Shown here in pieces: positions 10,054-19,487 of a stretch of 64,000 nucleotides of DNA (the first letter of the stretch is position 1; every line of letters starts with the position of its first letter). The stretch is from Planctomycetaceae bacterium (GTDB lineage Bacteria; Planctomycetota; Planctomycetia; Planctomycetales; Planctomycetaceae). A model generated the notes under the pieces. The model was not told where the DNA came from. It did no database searches and worked only from the letters and a program-made list of their open reading frames with translations. The stretch lies in NCBI GenBank assembly GCA_021732415.1, contig JAKFVC010000047.1:102830-166829 (forward strand), written 5' to 3'. The translations under genes were made by a program, and so were the position numbers.

Positions 10054-10402
10054 CCCGAGTCCACTGCACGTTGGCGAGATTGGGCTTGCTGTTTCATTGA
10101 TGATCTCGATCAGTCACTCCAGCGGCCCACTCCAGTTTGCCAAGTTGCGGTGCTGCTCGAAGTTGGAGCGACTTTGCTCAATGTTTGCCGGATCGACGCG
10201 GTGTCAGAGTTTCATTGAGTATCAGTGAGGGAGTCACTTTACTGCCTGAAATGCGGCCCGCCGACAGAATTCACAGTTTTTTCACAATTCAATCACAAAT
10301 AATTCACTCCGGTCGCATAGTTATTGCGGGTTGCGGTCTCGCTCGTGTTTTTTCTGGCCGCACCTTTTCATTCGTAACTATTGTTTCGCGGAGTAACCAC
10401 AA
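10054..10402. other. Intergenic region before the second DUF1559 gene
   Basis: These 349 bases hold no ORF with coding character. The stretch around 10270-10310 is AT-rich and may hold a promoter, but no well-spaced -35/-10 pair could be fixed. The leader motif occupies its 3' end. Confidence 0.5.
10376..10393 (+). promoter_or_regulatory. Shared DUF1559 leader motif with Shine-Dalgarno
   Basis: AACTATTGTTTCGCGGAG, with 9 bases between GGAG and the ATG at 10403. It matches the motif at 8328-8344 over TGTTTCGCGGAG. Confidence 0.55.
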
Positions 10403-11443
10403 ATGTCCGACTTCAGTCCCCTCAACCACGCACATCGGAAACGACGCGGCTTCACACTCATCGAATTGCTGGTGGTGATCGCGATTATCGCGGTGCTGAT
10501 TGCCCTGTTATTGCCTGCTGTCCAACAGGCACGCGAAGCGGCTCGACGCTCGCAATGCAAGAACAATCTCAAACAGATTGGACTGGCACTGCACAACTAT
10601 CATGACCAAAGTCAGAAGTTCCCCCCGGGTGCCGTGATTCTGCTCGGGACGGCTGCCGCAGGTGGTGGCGACGGGACACTCGGGGCGGCTAGCAGCGGTG
10701 GTTACGATATGCTCTGGCGCGCCGAAAATGGAGACCGTTGCCAGAGCTGGATGGTGCTGATTTTGCCCTTTATGGAGCAAACGGCGCTCTACAACAGCTG
10801 GAACTTCGGAGCCGATGTTAAGTCCAATAAGTTGACCGCTTCCGGCCTGCCGCTGGCCAGCGCGGTGATACCGGCCTATCTGTGCCCCACGCGACCATCC
10901 ACGAAGCATGAAAACTGTCCGATGGGCTTCAAGTCGATTCCCAAGTGGAATGGCGGCTACAACGACTATGGCGGTTGCTTCGGTGCCGGAAATCTCGCCA
11001 TTAATACAGCCAGCGCAGTCGGGGATCGCACGATGTATTTCGGCACGGCTCCCACAACTGCCATGGGAACCAAAACCGATAATGGCGGAATTTTCTACGG
11101 CAATAGCGATACAGGCATACGAGACGTGATGGATGGAACGTCGAACACGATCCTCGCAGGTGAAGTTCAAAGGTTAAATAACGGTTCACTTGGCCCGCAA
11201 TCGAGTTTCGATGGCTGGGCGGTTGGCGGACTGCCCACCTTGTTCACGACTGCCGATGGTGTTGTTCAATCGAAAATGGGAATCAATGGCGACCAGCGAG
11301 AAACGGCCGGTTCGGATCACGAAGGCGGCGCCCATTTTTGTCTCGGTGATGGTTCGGTTCGTTTTCTGAGCGAAAACATGGACCTCGGGGTCTACAACAA
11401 GTTGGGGACGAGCGGTGAGGGTGAAGTCAATGGCGAGCTTTAA
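10403..11443 (+). CDS. DUF1559 domain-containing prepilin-like protein
   Basis: A 346-residue paralogue of the 8353 gene. The prepilin-type N-terminus has basic residues H-R-K-R-R, a cleavage site after Gly16, F-T-L-I-E, and the same hydrophobic helix leading to [18 protein letters not shown]. The H-x9-D-G motif near the end reads [12 protein letters not shown]. The stop codon lies inside the next gene, so this protein and its lipoprotein partner are translationally coupled. Function unknown; a pseudopilin-like role at the envelope is inferred from the signal only. Confidence 0.93.
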   Translation: MSDFSPLNHAHRKRRGFTLIELLVVIAIIAVLIALLLPAVQQAREAARRSQCKNNLKQIGLALHNYHDQSQKFPPGAVILLGTAAAGGGDGTLGAASSGGYDMLWRAENGDRCQSWMVLILPFMEQTALYNSWNFGADVKSNKLTASGLPLASAVIPAYLCPTRPSTKHENCPMGFKSIPKWNGGYNDYGGCFGAGNLAINTASAVGDRTMYFGTAPTTAMGTKTDNGGIFYGNSDTGIRDVMDGTSNTILAGEVQRLNNGSLGPQSSFDGWAVGGLPTLFTTADGVVQSKMGINGDQRETAGSDHEGGAHFCLGDGSVRFLSENMDLGVYNKLGTSGEGEVNGEL

Positions 11444-11864
11444 TTCCACCGCAAAAAAAGGGCCCTTGAATAACTTGCTGCAACCGCTAGTGCGATGCTG
11501 TCTGTTGGCAGTCGTTATCACATTGCTGGGGTGCGGCGGTGGTGATCGACCAGAACTCGGAGTGGTCACCGGTACGGTGACACTGAATGGCGAGCCCCTG
11601 AAGAACGTGGAAATCAGTTTTATTCCTGAAACAGGACGCCCCTCATACGGGAAGACTGATATCGAGGGGCATTACGACCTCGATTATATCCGCGACATCA
11701 AGGGCGCTAAAATCGGAAAACACACAGTTCATGTGTATTCAGGGAAAGTCGACAACGCTCAAAATAAGCCAGTCGATGTCGTGGCTGGAGACAATGAGAT
11801 CAACGTTGAATGCGTCGCGAAGTCGGGCAAACCCGCGCCGAAAACAGACGATGACGCAGAATGA
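11430..11864 (+). CDS. Small lipoprotein, DUF1559 partner
   Basis: A 144-residue protein with lipobox L-L-G-C (Cys35) after a hydrophobic segment, followed by G-G-G and the domain pattern [24 protein letters not shown] and G-K-H-T-V. This is the same carboxypeptidase-regulatory-like layout as at 9595 and 31606. ATG 11430 is chosen over GTG 11415 because GAGG lies about 10 bases upstream; the gene overlaps the DUF1559 end by 14 bases. Its TGA overlaps an ATG at 11861, although the next gene more likely starts at 11936. Probably an envelope protein; role unknown. Confidence 0.85.
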   Translation: MASFNSTAKKGPLNNLLQPLVRCCLLAVVITLLGCGGGDRPELGVVTGTVTLNGEPLKNVEISFIPETGRPSYGKTDIEGHYDLDYIRDIKGAKIGKHTVHVYSGKVDNAQNKPVDVVAGDNEINVECVAKSGKPAPKTDDDAE

Positions 11865-11935
11865 CTCGTTGCCAGAACGACTCCATTCCTATGGAGTCGT
11901 ACTGGTGTCGAGCCCTGAAATTTGGAGCGAACGTT

Positions 11936-13132
11936 ATGCGGTTGCAGATTTGCTGCTTGATTCTGGCCACGTTGATTTCGAACTCGGTCGCGGCCGCCGA
12001 TCCCGCCACTAAGCCTGCAACTAAGACCGTGCGGGTCGCCACCTTTAACATCCTGGAGCTCACAGCGAAGAAACTCGCGGCGGTGGATACTCAGGGACAT
12101 GGCAACCATCCGCAGCTGATGAAAGCGGCGGAGATCCTGCAGCGGATTCGGCCCGATATCGTGTTGATTAACGAGATCGACTACGACGGCCCCGCCGATG
12201 GTGGGGCGTCGACAGATCGTCCCCATGCTGCCCGGTTGTTTCTGGACCGCTACCTGAAGGTCGGGCAGCCAGGGTTGGAGCCGCTGGACTATCCCCACCT
12301 GTTTTACAAACCGGTGAATACCGGGGTTCCCACGGGGCTCGATCTGGACAACGACGGTCGAGCGGATGGTCCGGCCGATGGTTATGGGTTTGGTCGTTAC
12401 CCGGGGCAATATGGAATGGTGCTGTTGAGCCGGTTCCCGCTGGATGCCGAACAGGCTCGGACTTTTCAACTGTTTCGCTGGATCGATATGCCGGGAGCAT
12501 TGATTCCGGATGGGAAATCGGAGAAGCCGGCGTTCCTGTCGGCTGAAGAAGTGGCCCGCTTCCGCTTGTCGAGCAAGAGTCACTGGGATGTTCCGGTGAA
12601 GATCGGCGAACGGAGCATTCATCTGCTCTGCAGCCACCCCACGCCCCCTGTCTTCGATAAGGAAGAAGACATCAACGGGCGTCGCAATTTCGATGAAATT
12701 CGACTGTGGGCCGATTATATCTCGGGGGGCCAGGGCGCTGCCTACTTGAAAGATGACCGGGGGCGCACGGGAGGTCTGGCGGCCGATGCGGACTTCATCG
12801 TCCTCGGCGATCTGAACTCCGATCCCACTCGCAGCGATGCCACCTACGGCAAGGTCCCGATCCAGCAGTTGTTCGACCTGCCCCGGTTGTCCGACCCTCG
12901 CCCCGCAAAAGTCCTGTCGGACAAAGCAGGTTCTGACGCTGCCGCAAAGAATCCCGATCTCTTGAAGACATCCCACTTCGGTCGCCTGGATTATGTCCTG
13001 CCGGCTCGAAGTCTGAAGACCAAGGCGTCAGGAGTCTTCTATCCTCCACAGGGAGATCCTTTGAGGAGACTCGTGGACAAACCCGATCCGGCGAGCGACC
13101 ACGATCTCGTCTGGGTTGATCTGGAGTTGTAG
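11936..13132 (+). CDS. Secreted endonuclease/exonuclease/phosphatase-family protein
   Basis: About 398 residues. A signal peptide (M-R-L-Q-I-C-C-L-I-L-A-T) with a likely cleavage near A-A-A-D predicts export. The EEP fold's metal and catalytic motifs are all present: F-N-I near residue 38, N-E-I-D, S-H-P-T-P-P with the catalytic His, G-D-L-N-S-D-P, R-L-D-Y-V-L, and the C-terminal S-D-H-D-L-V. It should be a Mg-dependent phosphodiesterase acting on DNA, RNA, a nucleotide or a lipid phosphate; the substrate cannot be told. The open frame runs back to an ATG at 11861 that overlaps the lipoprotein stop, but GGAG 8 bases before ATG 11936 and the signal peptide favour the inner start. It ends the DUF1559/lipoprotein series and may share its transcript. 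Confidence 0.85.
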   Translation: MRLQICCLILATLISNSVAAADPATKPATKTVRVATFNILELTAKKLAAVDTQGHGNHPQLMKAAEILQRIRPDIVLINEIDYDGPADGGASTDRPHAARLFLDRYLKVGQPGLEPLDYPHLFYKPVNTGVPTGLDLDNDGRADGPADGYGFGRYPGQYGMVLLSRFPLDAEQARTFQLFRWIDMPGALIPDGKSEKPAFLSAEEVARFRLSSKSHWDVPVKIGERSIHLLCSHPTPPVFDKEEDINGRRNFDEIRLWADYISGGQGAAYLKDDRGRTGGLAADADFIVLGDLNSDPTRSDATYGKVPIQQLFDLPRLSDPRPAKVLSDKAGSDAAAKNPDLLKTSHFGRLDYVLPARSLKTKASGVFYPPQGDPLRRLVDKPDPASDHDLVWVDLEL

Positions 13133-13163
13133 TTTTCTGAGAGCGTGGTTGAAAGCCCGTATT

Positions 13164-13296
13164 TGGGAGGGCGAGGCTCCCGCCGAGCCTAATACGAGCT
13201 TTAGCTCAGCGTCCGCCGGAGGCTATTCAACACTCGGGCCTCCGGCGGACGCCGACCTGCGGTCGTCTTAGGCTCGGCGGGAGCCTCGCCCTCCCA
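13164..13296. repeat. Palindromic intergenic repeat, family A, copy 1
   Basis: The outer arms read TGGGAGGGCGAGGCTCCCGC and its reverse complement; inner arms contain CGTCCGCCGGAGG and CCTCCGGCGGACG. Two more copies lie at 38586-38713 and 59641-59781. All are intergenic. No ORF inside. Confidence 0.85.
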
Positions 13297-13445
13297 TCAA
13301 ATCGAATCGCGAATCGCAGCGGACTCACGCATCGTTCATGGAAAATTAACATGAACTGTGAGTTGTTCCTGTTACGATGAAGTAGGCTTGGTCGCAGCGT
13401 TCTCGGAGAAATCCGAGTGCCGGTCGGCCGAGCATCATCACAGTC

Positions 13446-15704
13446 ATGAAAGCCGTCCTGCATGATCCGCTGGAATGTGGTCTGCGCCCGGACTTTCATG
13501 AAACTGGTAAATTGATGATCAGTACCCCGACTTTAAGATCGCCCCCTTGCCAGCAGCCGCGCTCGGCCGCGACGGAGACTCGCAAGTTGACTCCGACTCT
13601 TGACGATGTCAGATCCGACATGACGGTCGGTGAACTTCCCGTGTTCGACCACCAAGTCTTGCCGGAGACACCGACCTCAGCCGTCGCCGATCTGTTTGAG
13701 CAGCAATCCAATCTGGTCGGCGTCATTATTGCCTCCGACGAGGGACTGCTGGGGGTGCTGCCGCGGTCCACATTTCTCGAGCGACTCAGCCAGCCATTTG
13801 CTCGTGAACTCTATATTCGCCGTCCGATTCGCACGATGTACCAGGCATTCTGCACCGATCCGGATGTCATCTCGGCCAACCTGCTGATTCAAGATGCGGC
13901 CCATGCCGCCCTCGGTCGCCCCAAAGCCAAGGCCTTCGAACCGATCGTCATCATGAACGACGATGGTGCGTTCCGGTTGCTCGATGTGCATACGCTGCTG
14001 CTGGCCCAATCACGCCTGCTGGAACTGGCCAACGAAGAGATCAAGTCGGCCAAGGAAGCAGCCGAAGCGGCCAGCGTCGCCAAAAGTCAATTCCTGGCCA
14101 ACATGAGTCACGAGATCCGCACGCCGCTGACCGCCATCCTGGGATTCGCCGAGAGCCTGCTGGACCCCACACTCCCCGAGCCGGAGCGCCGGTCCTACAT
14201 CAGAACGATCTCCCGGAATGGCGAACATCTGCTGGATGTCATCAACGACATCCTGGACATTTCGAAGATCGAAGCGGGTAAACTGGTCATCGAACGCCTG
14301 CGAGTCTCGCCCGTCGAGATTGCGTCGGACGTGGTCTCGGTGATGCGCGTCAAAGCCAACGCCAAACAACTGCCGCTGCAATTAACCCTGGGGAGTCCGC
14401 TGCCCGCCACGGTGCTCAGCGATCCCACGCGCATCCGGCAGGTACTGCTCAATCTGGTCGGGAACGCCATAAAATTCACCGAACAAGGCCGTGTCGAACT
14501 CGCTGTCGATTTCATTCAGGATGCCTCAGACGCTCCCCACGTGCGATTCAGCGTTCGCGATACGGGGATCGGCCTGACTCCCGAACAATCAGGCAGACTG
14601 TTTGAATCGTTCATTCAAGCCGACGGTTCAACGGCCCGAAAGTACGGTGGAACAGGACTCGGACTGGCCATCAGCCGGCGTCTGGCACGCATGCTCGGGG
14701 GGGATGTGACCGTCTCCAGCCAACCCGGCTGCGGCAGCGTTTTTTCCTTCTCCATCGATCCTGGATCCCTGGATAATGTCCAACTCTTGACGGATCCGTG
14801 TGCGGCCATTGGCCAAGCCGAGGCATCCGCGGCAGACGATCTGTCCACGACTCGGATCGAAGCACGCATCTTGCTGGTCGACGACAGTCCCGACAATCAG
14901 ATCTTGATTTCGTCCTTCTTAAGAAAGCTGGGGGCCGACGTCACCATCGGAGGGGACGGGCAGCAGGCGGTCGAACTGGTCCTGGGGTCCGCACAGAGCG
15001 ACCGGCCGTTCGATCTCGTGTTAATGGACATTCAAATGCCCATCATGGATGGTTATGAGGCGACGCAGCGGTTGCGTCAGGCGGGCTGGTGCGGACCGAT
15101 TATTGCGTTGACGGCCAACGCCATGGGAGGCGATCAACAGAAATGCATCACCGCAGGCTGTTCTGATTATGCGTCGAAACCCATCAATCGCCGTCGGCTG
15201 ACACAACAGATTCGCGAACAACTCGATCAGCAACCAGACCGTACTGCGACAACGCCCCGGCCCATTTCCGCGTCCACTCCCGAGACCACACGGGACGACA
15301 CCGCAATAGAGAGCACTGCCATCTCACCGTCCACTAACCGCATCGAGATCGAAGACATTCCTCCCCAGGAAATCGTCGACTATGAGCTCGCCCTTTCCCG
15401 AGTCGACGGCGACATGGAGCTGATGCAGCAACTGTCCGACATGTTTGTGGACATGGTCCCGCAATGTGTCGCCGAAATGGGTCAGGCACTGGCGGCATCT
15501 GACATAAAATCACTCCGTCGGTTCGCCCACACGTTGAAGAGCACCGCCGACAATATGGGAGCCCGCAGGTTAGTGGCGGCCGCGTATCGACTCGAACGCC
15601 AGACCATCGACAACACGCTCACCAACGCCGATGTCGCACTGGGAGAAATCGAAACGGAACTGGACCGCGTCTTAAGGACGCTGGCTCGACCAGCCAAAGC
15701 GTAG
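13446..15704 (+). CDS. Hybrid sensor histidine kinase with receiver and HPt domains
   Basis: A 752-residue cytoplasmic phosphorelay kinase with no membrane segment. Residues about 55-185 resemble a CBS-like sensor pair ([10 protein letters not shown], then G-V-L-P-R-S-T-F), a module also seen in front of GGDEF proteins. A short coiled linker leads to HisKA with S-H-E-I-R-T-P-L (phospho-acceptor His222). The HATPase core has [15 protein letters not shown] and G-G-T-G-L-G-L-A. The receiver has L-V-D-D-S and phospho-acceptor Asp near 527 in L-M-D-I-Q-M-P, with the conserved Lys in S-K-P. A C-terminal HPt domain carries H-T-L-K-S near 695. This gives a complete His-Asp-His relay. No output regulator lies next to it. 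The start is uncertain: ATG 13446 lacks a clear ribosome site, and ATG 13515 is possible. Confidence 0.9.
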   Translation: MKAVLHDPLECGLRPDFHETGKLMISTPTLRSPPCQQPRSAATETRKLTPTLDDVRSDMTVGELPVFDHQVLPETPTSAVADLFEQQSNLVGVIIASDEGLLGVLPRSTFLERLSQPFARELYIRRPIRTMYQAFCTDPDVISANLLIQDAAHAALGRPKAKAFEPIVIMNDDGAFRLLDVHTLLLAQSRLLELANEEIKSAKEAAEAASVAKSQFLANMSHEIRTPLTAILGFAESLLDPTLPEPERRSYIRTISRNGEHLLDVINDILDISKIEAGKLVIERLRVSPVEIASDVVSVMRVKANAKQLPLQLTLGSPLPATVLSDPTRIRQVLLNLVGNAIKFTEQGRVELAVDFIQDASDAPHVRFSVRDTGIGLTPEQSGRLFESFIQADGSTARKYGGTGLGLAISRRLARMLGGDVTVSSQPGCGSVFSFSIDPGSLDNVQLLTDPCAAIGQAEASAADDLSTTRIEARILLVDDSPDNQILISSFLRKLGADVTIGGDGQQAVELVLGSAQSDRPFDLVLMDIQMPIMDGYEATQRLRQAGWCGPIIALTANAMGGDQQKCITAGCSDYASKPINRRRLTQQIREQLDQQPDRTATTPRPISASTPETTRDDTAIESTAISPSTNRIEIEDIPPQEIVDYELALSRVDGDMELMQQLSDMFVDMVPQCVAEMGQALAASDIKSLRRFAHTLKSTADNMGARRLVAAAYRLERQTIDNTLTNADVALGEIETELDRVLRTLARPAKA

Positions 15705-16153
15705 GGTGTGTTTGACAGATTGAAACGTGGATCGATGCGAAGATCAATTTCACGTTAAAGGCGATCAAGTCCACGTTCATTTGGCAATCTTCGCTGCCCA
15801 AATGTGCCGATTTATCTAACACACCTTGACGCACCGCTCTCCCAGTCGGTCCAGCGTTTTACTCTCAGTGTGTCTCTGCCCGCCTCAGCGTCCGATGATC
15901 GTTTTCTTGAGAATTGCCCGACCGTAGGACCGGCCGCCAACCCTTATTAACACATTTTTCGCAAGGAACCTCACTTAATCCTTATTAATGTAGACTACTT
16001 TTCCCGCGTCGGAGCTCAGCGTTGAATGGATGAACCGAGCCTCGATGTGCTCGTCGGACTTCGCGACCACTCCTCTTGGAGCGCGAATTTCTGTCGAGCC
16101 ACAGTTAGTGCGTTGTAGTGCATCGCCCCTTACCTCTAGCGGTGAGAAAAGGA
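15705..16153. other. Intergenic region with imperfect inverted repeat
   Basis: From about 15706 to 15828 the ends GGTGTGTTTGACAGAT and ATTTATCTAACACACC are imperfect reverse complements. The rest (15829-16153) has no recognised feature and should hold the promoter for the following cluster. Confidence 0.45.
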
Positions 16154-17095
16154 ATGATCCATCGCGCTCGCGACGAATTCGGGACTCCACTTCGAGTCAG
16201 AACAGTTTTTTTAAGCGACACCCACCTTGGTTGTCGCTATGCCCGAGCTGAGTCACTGCTCGAGTTTCTCAACAGTGTCGAGCCCGATCGCTTATATCTG
16301 GTCGGCGATATCATCGACGGTTGGCGACTGCGCAAGTCCTGGTTCTGGGATGATACGTATACGTCAATCGTGCGGCGCATCCTGGAGCTCCTGGATCGCG
16401 GTACCCAGGTGTACTATACCCCGGGCAATCACGATGAATTCCTGCGGCAATTTGTCCGCGATCTCGGCATGGTGTCGCTCTCCGACGAATTCATCCATGT
16501 CACAGCCGACGGCCAACGGCTGCTGGTCATTCATGGCGACCAGTTCGACACCGTGGTGCGTCATGCCCGCTGGTTGTCGCTCGTCGGCGACGTGGGATAT
16601 AACTTTTTGCTCTGGGTAAATGGCATCTTTAATGCCTGTCGCCGTCGGCTGGGATTTGGTTACTGGTCACTTAGTGCCTACATCAAACACAAAGTCAAAC
16701 AGGCGACATCCGCGATCGCGCGCTTTGAAGATGCGGTCGTCCGACATGCTCGAGACCGCCAGTGTGATGGTGTCGTGTGCGGACATATCCACACTCCGAC
16801 GATTCACGAGCGCAATGGTTTAATGTACTACAACACTGGCGATTGGGTCGAGAGTTGCACGGCACTGGTTGAGCAATTCAACGGCGACTTGCAATTGATT
16901 CGGTGGTCGGGCGATGGCCATCGGCCACCGCGTACTGCTCGAAAAGCATCTGCGATGGGGCAACTTGCGGAGAAGGTGCCCCCACTCACGGAACCAGCAT
17001 GGAGCAATCATGGGGAAGATCTTCTACAGTCTGTCGGGGGAAGGCAGAGGCCACGCCACGCGCGTGCGGACCATGGTGGAGGCCTTGCGGAATGA
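16154..17095 (+). CDS. LpxH-like metallophosphoesterase
   Basis: About 313 residues of the calcineurin-like phosphoesterase superfamily, closest in layout to UDP-2,3-diacylglucosamine diphosphatase. All five metal-site blocks are visible in order: F-L-S-D-T-H-L-G, V-G-D-I-I-D-G-W, P-G-N-H-D, H-G-D-Q-F-D and C-G-H-I-H-T-P. ATG 16154 is chosen over GTG 16118 because GGTGAG lies 8 bases upstream. The last 86 bases overlap the glycosyltransferase gene in another frame, so the final 29 or so residues are a low-complexity tail rich in Arg and Gly with no family match expected. The pairing with a glycosyltransferase suggests a role in an envelope glycolipid, but true LpxH activity is not shown. Confidence 0.85.
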   Translation: MIHRARDEFGTPLRVRTVFLSDTHLGCRYARAESLLEFLNSVEPDRLYLVGDIIDGWRLRKSWFWDDTYTSIVRRILELLDRGTQVYYTPGNHDEFLRQFVRDLGMVSLSDEFIHVTADGQRLLVIHGDQFDTVVRHARWLSLVGDVGYNFLLWVNGIFNACRRRLGFGYWSLSAYIKHKVKQATSAIARFEDAVVRHARDRQCDGVVCGHIHTPTIHERNGLMYYNTGDWVESCTALVEQFNGDLQLIRWSGDGHRPPRTARKASAMGQLAEKVPPLTEPAWSNHGEDLLQSVGGRQRPRHARADHGGGLAE

Positions 17096-18134
17096 GCACG
17101 AGATTGTGCTCTTCGCGCCCGGTGATGCCTATGAAATGCTCGCCCCGCGCTACGCCGGGACCAGCGTCCGCATCTATCGGATTCCGGGCCTGCACTTTCA
17201 CTACGACGACCGGCACGTGCTCAGCTTCTGGCAAACAACTCAGGAGACGGCCCGGTACCTCTGGAAATTGCCGAGACTGATTGCGTGGCTGGAAATCTTA
17301 ATTCGCAAAGAGTGTCCAGACTTAGTGATCACCGATTTTGAACCGGCCCTCCCCCGGGCCGCACAACGCGTGGGCGTGCCGTTCATCAGCCTGGATCACC
17401 AGCACTTTCTCGTCGCCAACGATCTGACTTGCCTGCCGTCGTGGATGCAGCTGCCCGCTCAAGCGATGGGCGTCCTGGTTCGCTGCTTTTATTCAGGCCA
17501 GGCAGAAACCATTCTCTCGCAATTCTACGCGCCACCGATTCGCCGGGGCCTGTGCAACGTCACTCAAACCGGAGTGTTGCTGCGACCCGAGATCGTGCAG
17601 TCCCAGGCGACAAACGGCGAACACCTGGTCGCCTATCTGCGTCGCAAGACCAGCGATGCGGTCCTGACGTCGCTACAACAGCTCAGAAGTCCGGTCCATG
17701 TTTACGGCTTGGGTGAACGGCCATCGCAAGGCAACGTGCAGTTCCTGCGCATTGACGAACTGGGGTTTATTGCCGATCTCGCCAGTTGTCAAGCAGTCGT
17801 CTGCACAGCGGGCAATCAACTTGTCGGTGAAGCGCTGTATCTAGGAAAACCTGTGCTGGCCATGCCCGAAGCGAACAACTTTGAACAGTTTATCAATGCC
17901 TGGTTCTTGCGAGATGGAGGCGGGGGTGACTGGGTCGATCCAGAACGCATCACCGTCCGCCATCTGCGGCGGTTTCTCGCACAACTTCCGGACTTCGCCG
18001 ACGGGATCGATCGCGAGCGAATGAACGGGACCCCTGCGGCCCTGGAAGTGATCTCGCGGTACTTACCGCACTCGTCAGTGACACCGTTTGCCAGGGAACA
18101 GGAACACGAGCTGGAGCCGGCCACGATCTCTTAA
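17010..18134 (+). CDS. MJ1255/UGT-like glycosyltransferase
   Basis: A 374-residue GT-B type protein. The N-terminus Y-S-L-S-G-E-G-R-G-H-A-T-R is the glycine-rich loop of the UDP-glycosyltransferase/MurG superfamily, specifically the MJ1255/VC2487-type family. The C-terminal half has C-T-A-G-N-Q-L-V-G-E-A-L-Y-L-G-K-P-V-L, the nucleotide-sugar binding segment, followed by an E-x-x-N-F-E-Q motif. No signal peptide; a cytoplasmic or membrane-face enzyme is expected. ATG 17010 has GGAG 5 bases upstream, and the longer frame to 16914 is shadow of the preceding gene. It overlaps that gene by 86 bases. The donor and acceptor are unknown; context suggests a glycolipid. Confidence 0.83.
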   Translation: MGKIFYSLSGEGRGHATRVRTMVEALRNEHEIVLFAPGDAYEMLAPRYAGTSVRIYRIPGLHFHYDDRHVLSFWQTTQETARYLWKLPRLIAWLEILIRKECPDLVITDFEPALPRAAQRVGVPFISLDHQHFLVANDLTCLPSWMQLPAQAMGVLVRCFYSGQAETILSQFYAPPIRRGLCNVTQTGVLLRPEIVQSQATNGEHLVAYLRRKTSDAVLTSLQQLRSPVHVYGLGERPSQGNVQFLRIDELGFIADLASCQAVVCTAGNQLVGEALYLGKPVLAMPEANNFEQFINAWFLRDGGGGDWVDPERITVRHLRRFLAQLPDFADGIDRERMNGTPAALEVISRYLPHSSVTPFAREQEHELEPATIS

Positions 18135-18279
18135 GGTCGCCCGATGTTCCAAACGGAACATCGAGTGCCTGCCAGATCGCTTCGCCCCGGCAACTAACTC
18201 TGCACTGCAAATTTCGAGAATCTCAATCACAGTTCACAATACAATTCGGCCGTTGTCGACTGATCTGGAAAGCCCTGAT

Positions 18280-19368
18280 ATGCGTCTGCTCACATTTCTT
18301 CGCGACGTTTGGCGAAATCGCCAGGGTCGACGCACGTTGCCACGCTTCTTGACGTACACCGTTACCTTCGGCTGCAACGCTCGCTGCATCATGTGCGATT
18401 CCTGGAAAATGCCCTCCCCCGAAGATTTGACTCTCGAAGAGGTCGAACGCATCTTTTCGCAATTGCCGCGCATGGATGCCGTCCGGCTGACAGGTGGCGA
18501 ACCATTTGTGCGGCGCGATTTAGTGGAAATCTCTGAAGTCGTGCGCAAGCAACTTAAACCATTGGTCCTGCATGTCACGTCCAACGGTTTTCTGACGCAA
18601 CGCATCGTCGACTTCTGCGAACGCCGCGATCGTCGGTTGCCGCTGCAGTTGCTCTTATCGATGGACGGCATGAAGGAAAAACACAATCACGTCCGAGGAC
18701 ATGATTCAGCCTGGGACATGGTTACAAAGACCCTGACGGAACTCGCACCGCGGCAGAAGGAACTCAAGCTGCGACTGATGGTCAACCAGACGATCGTCGA
18801 TGCCGAAGGGGCCGAGCAATATCTCAAACTGCGAGATTTCCTGCGACCTCACGGTATCTATAACAATGTGGTCCTCGCGTATGATCAAAGTGCGACATAT
18901 AACCTGGAAAGTGCAGTTGACGTCGCCCCCAAGGAAGTGGGGCAATTCACAACATTCGGTGAATTCACACCGGAGCAATATCGCGAACTCTTTTCTGAGG
19001 TCGAAGCTGGCCTGACGCAGCTTCCCCTCATGGAACGCATGGCAAAACGCTACTACCTGCGTGGCATCGCCAATCGAATGCTGGATGCCAAAAGCAGCCC
19101 GAATCCAAAGTGCGTCGCGCTCAATTCTCACCTGCGGATCTTCCCCAACGGAGATGTCCCTACCTGCCAGTTTAATACAAAGCTCGCGGGCAACCTCCGT
19201 CGTCAGACCTTCCAGGAAGTCTGGCACAGCGCGATGGCTCGCGAACTGCGAGATTGGGTCAAGAAGTGCCCCGGCTGCTGGGCCGAATGCGAAGTCCTGC
19301 CAAGTGCCATCTACACCGGTGAACTGGCCTGGGAAGGCTGGAAAAGGACCAGCCTCCCCGCCGCATAA
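18280..19368 (+). CDS. Radical SAM/SPASM protein
   Basis: A 362-residue radical SAM enzyme. The [4Fe-4S] SAM-binding motif C-x3-C-x2-C is Cys32, Cys36 and Cys39 (C-N-A-R-C-I-M-C), followed by the G-G-E-P motif (L-T-G-G-E-P-F). The C-terminal part has C-V-A-L-N, C-Q-F-N and C-P-G-C-W-x-E-C, giving the cysteine set of a SPASM or twitch domain that holds extra clusters. ATG 18280 has GGAAAG 7 bases upstream; the open frame back to 18088 overlaps the glycosyltransferase and is not coding-like. It follows the glycosyltransferase by 145 bases and may form one operon with it. The substrate is unknown. Confidence 0.85.
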   Translation: MRLLTFLRDVWRNRQGRRTLPRFLTYTVTFGCNARCIMCDSWKMPSPEDLTLEEVERIFSQLPRMDAVRLTGGEPFVRRDLVEISEVVRKQLKPLVLHVTSNGFLTQRIVDFCERRDRRLPLQLLLSMDGMKEKHNHVRGHDSAWDMVTKTLTELAPRQKELKLRLMVNQTIVDAEGAEQYLKLRDFLRPHGIYNNVVLAYDQSATYNLESAVDVAPKEVGQFTTFGEFTPEQYRELFSEVEAGLTQLPLMERMAKRYYLRGIANRMLDAKSSPNPKCVALNSHLRIFPNGDVPTCQFNTKLAGNLRRQTFQEVWHSAMARELRDWVKKCPGCWAECEVLPSAIYTGELAWEGWKRTSLPAA

Positions 19369-19405
19369 CGAATTCTCAAAGATCTCGCGGGATGCAGCGC
19401 ATCGC

Positions 19406-19463
19406 CCCCGTGGCAGACGCTGCTAGCGTCTGCGATCCGACGCTGGCAGCGTCGGCCACGGGG
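19406..19463. repeat. Palindromic intergenic repeat, family C
   Basis: CCCCGTGGC (19406-19414) pairs with GCCACGGGG (19455-19463), enclosing CAGACGCTGCTAGCGTCTG, itself a hairpin. It sits between convergent genes and may act as a bidirectional terminator. A related copy is at 48931-48988 and partial ones are near 35275 and 63114. Confidence 0.75.
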
Positions 19464-19487
19464 ACGAAGACCTGAAGTGAAACCGTT

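Noticed and set aside
11759-12976. 405-codon minus-strand ORF opposite the EEP-family gene
   Set aside because: The plus strand carries the full set of nuclease motifs; the antisense product has none.
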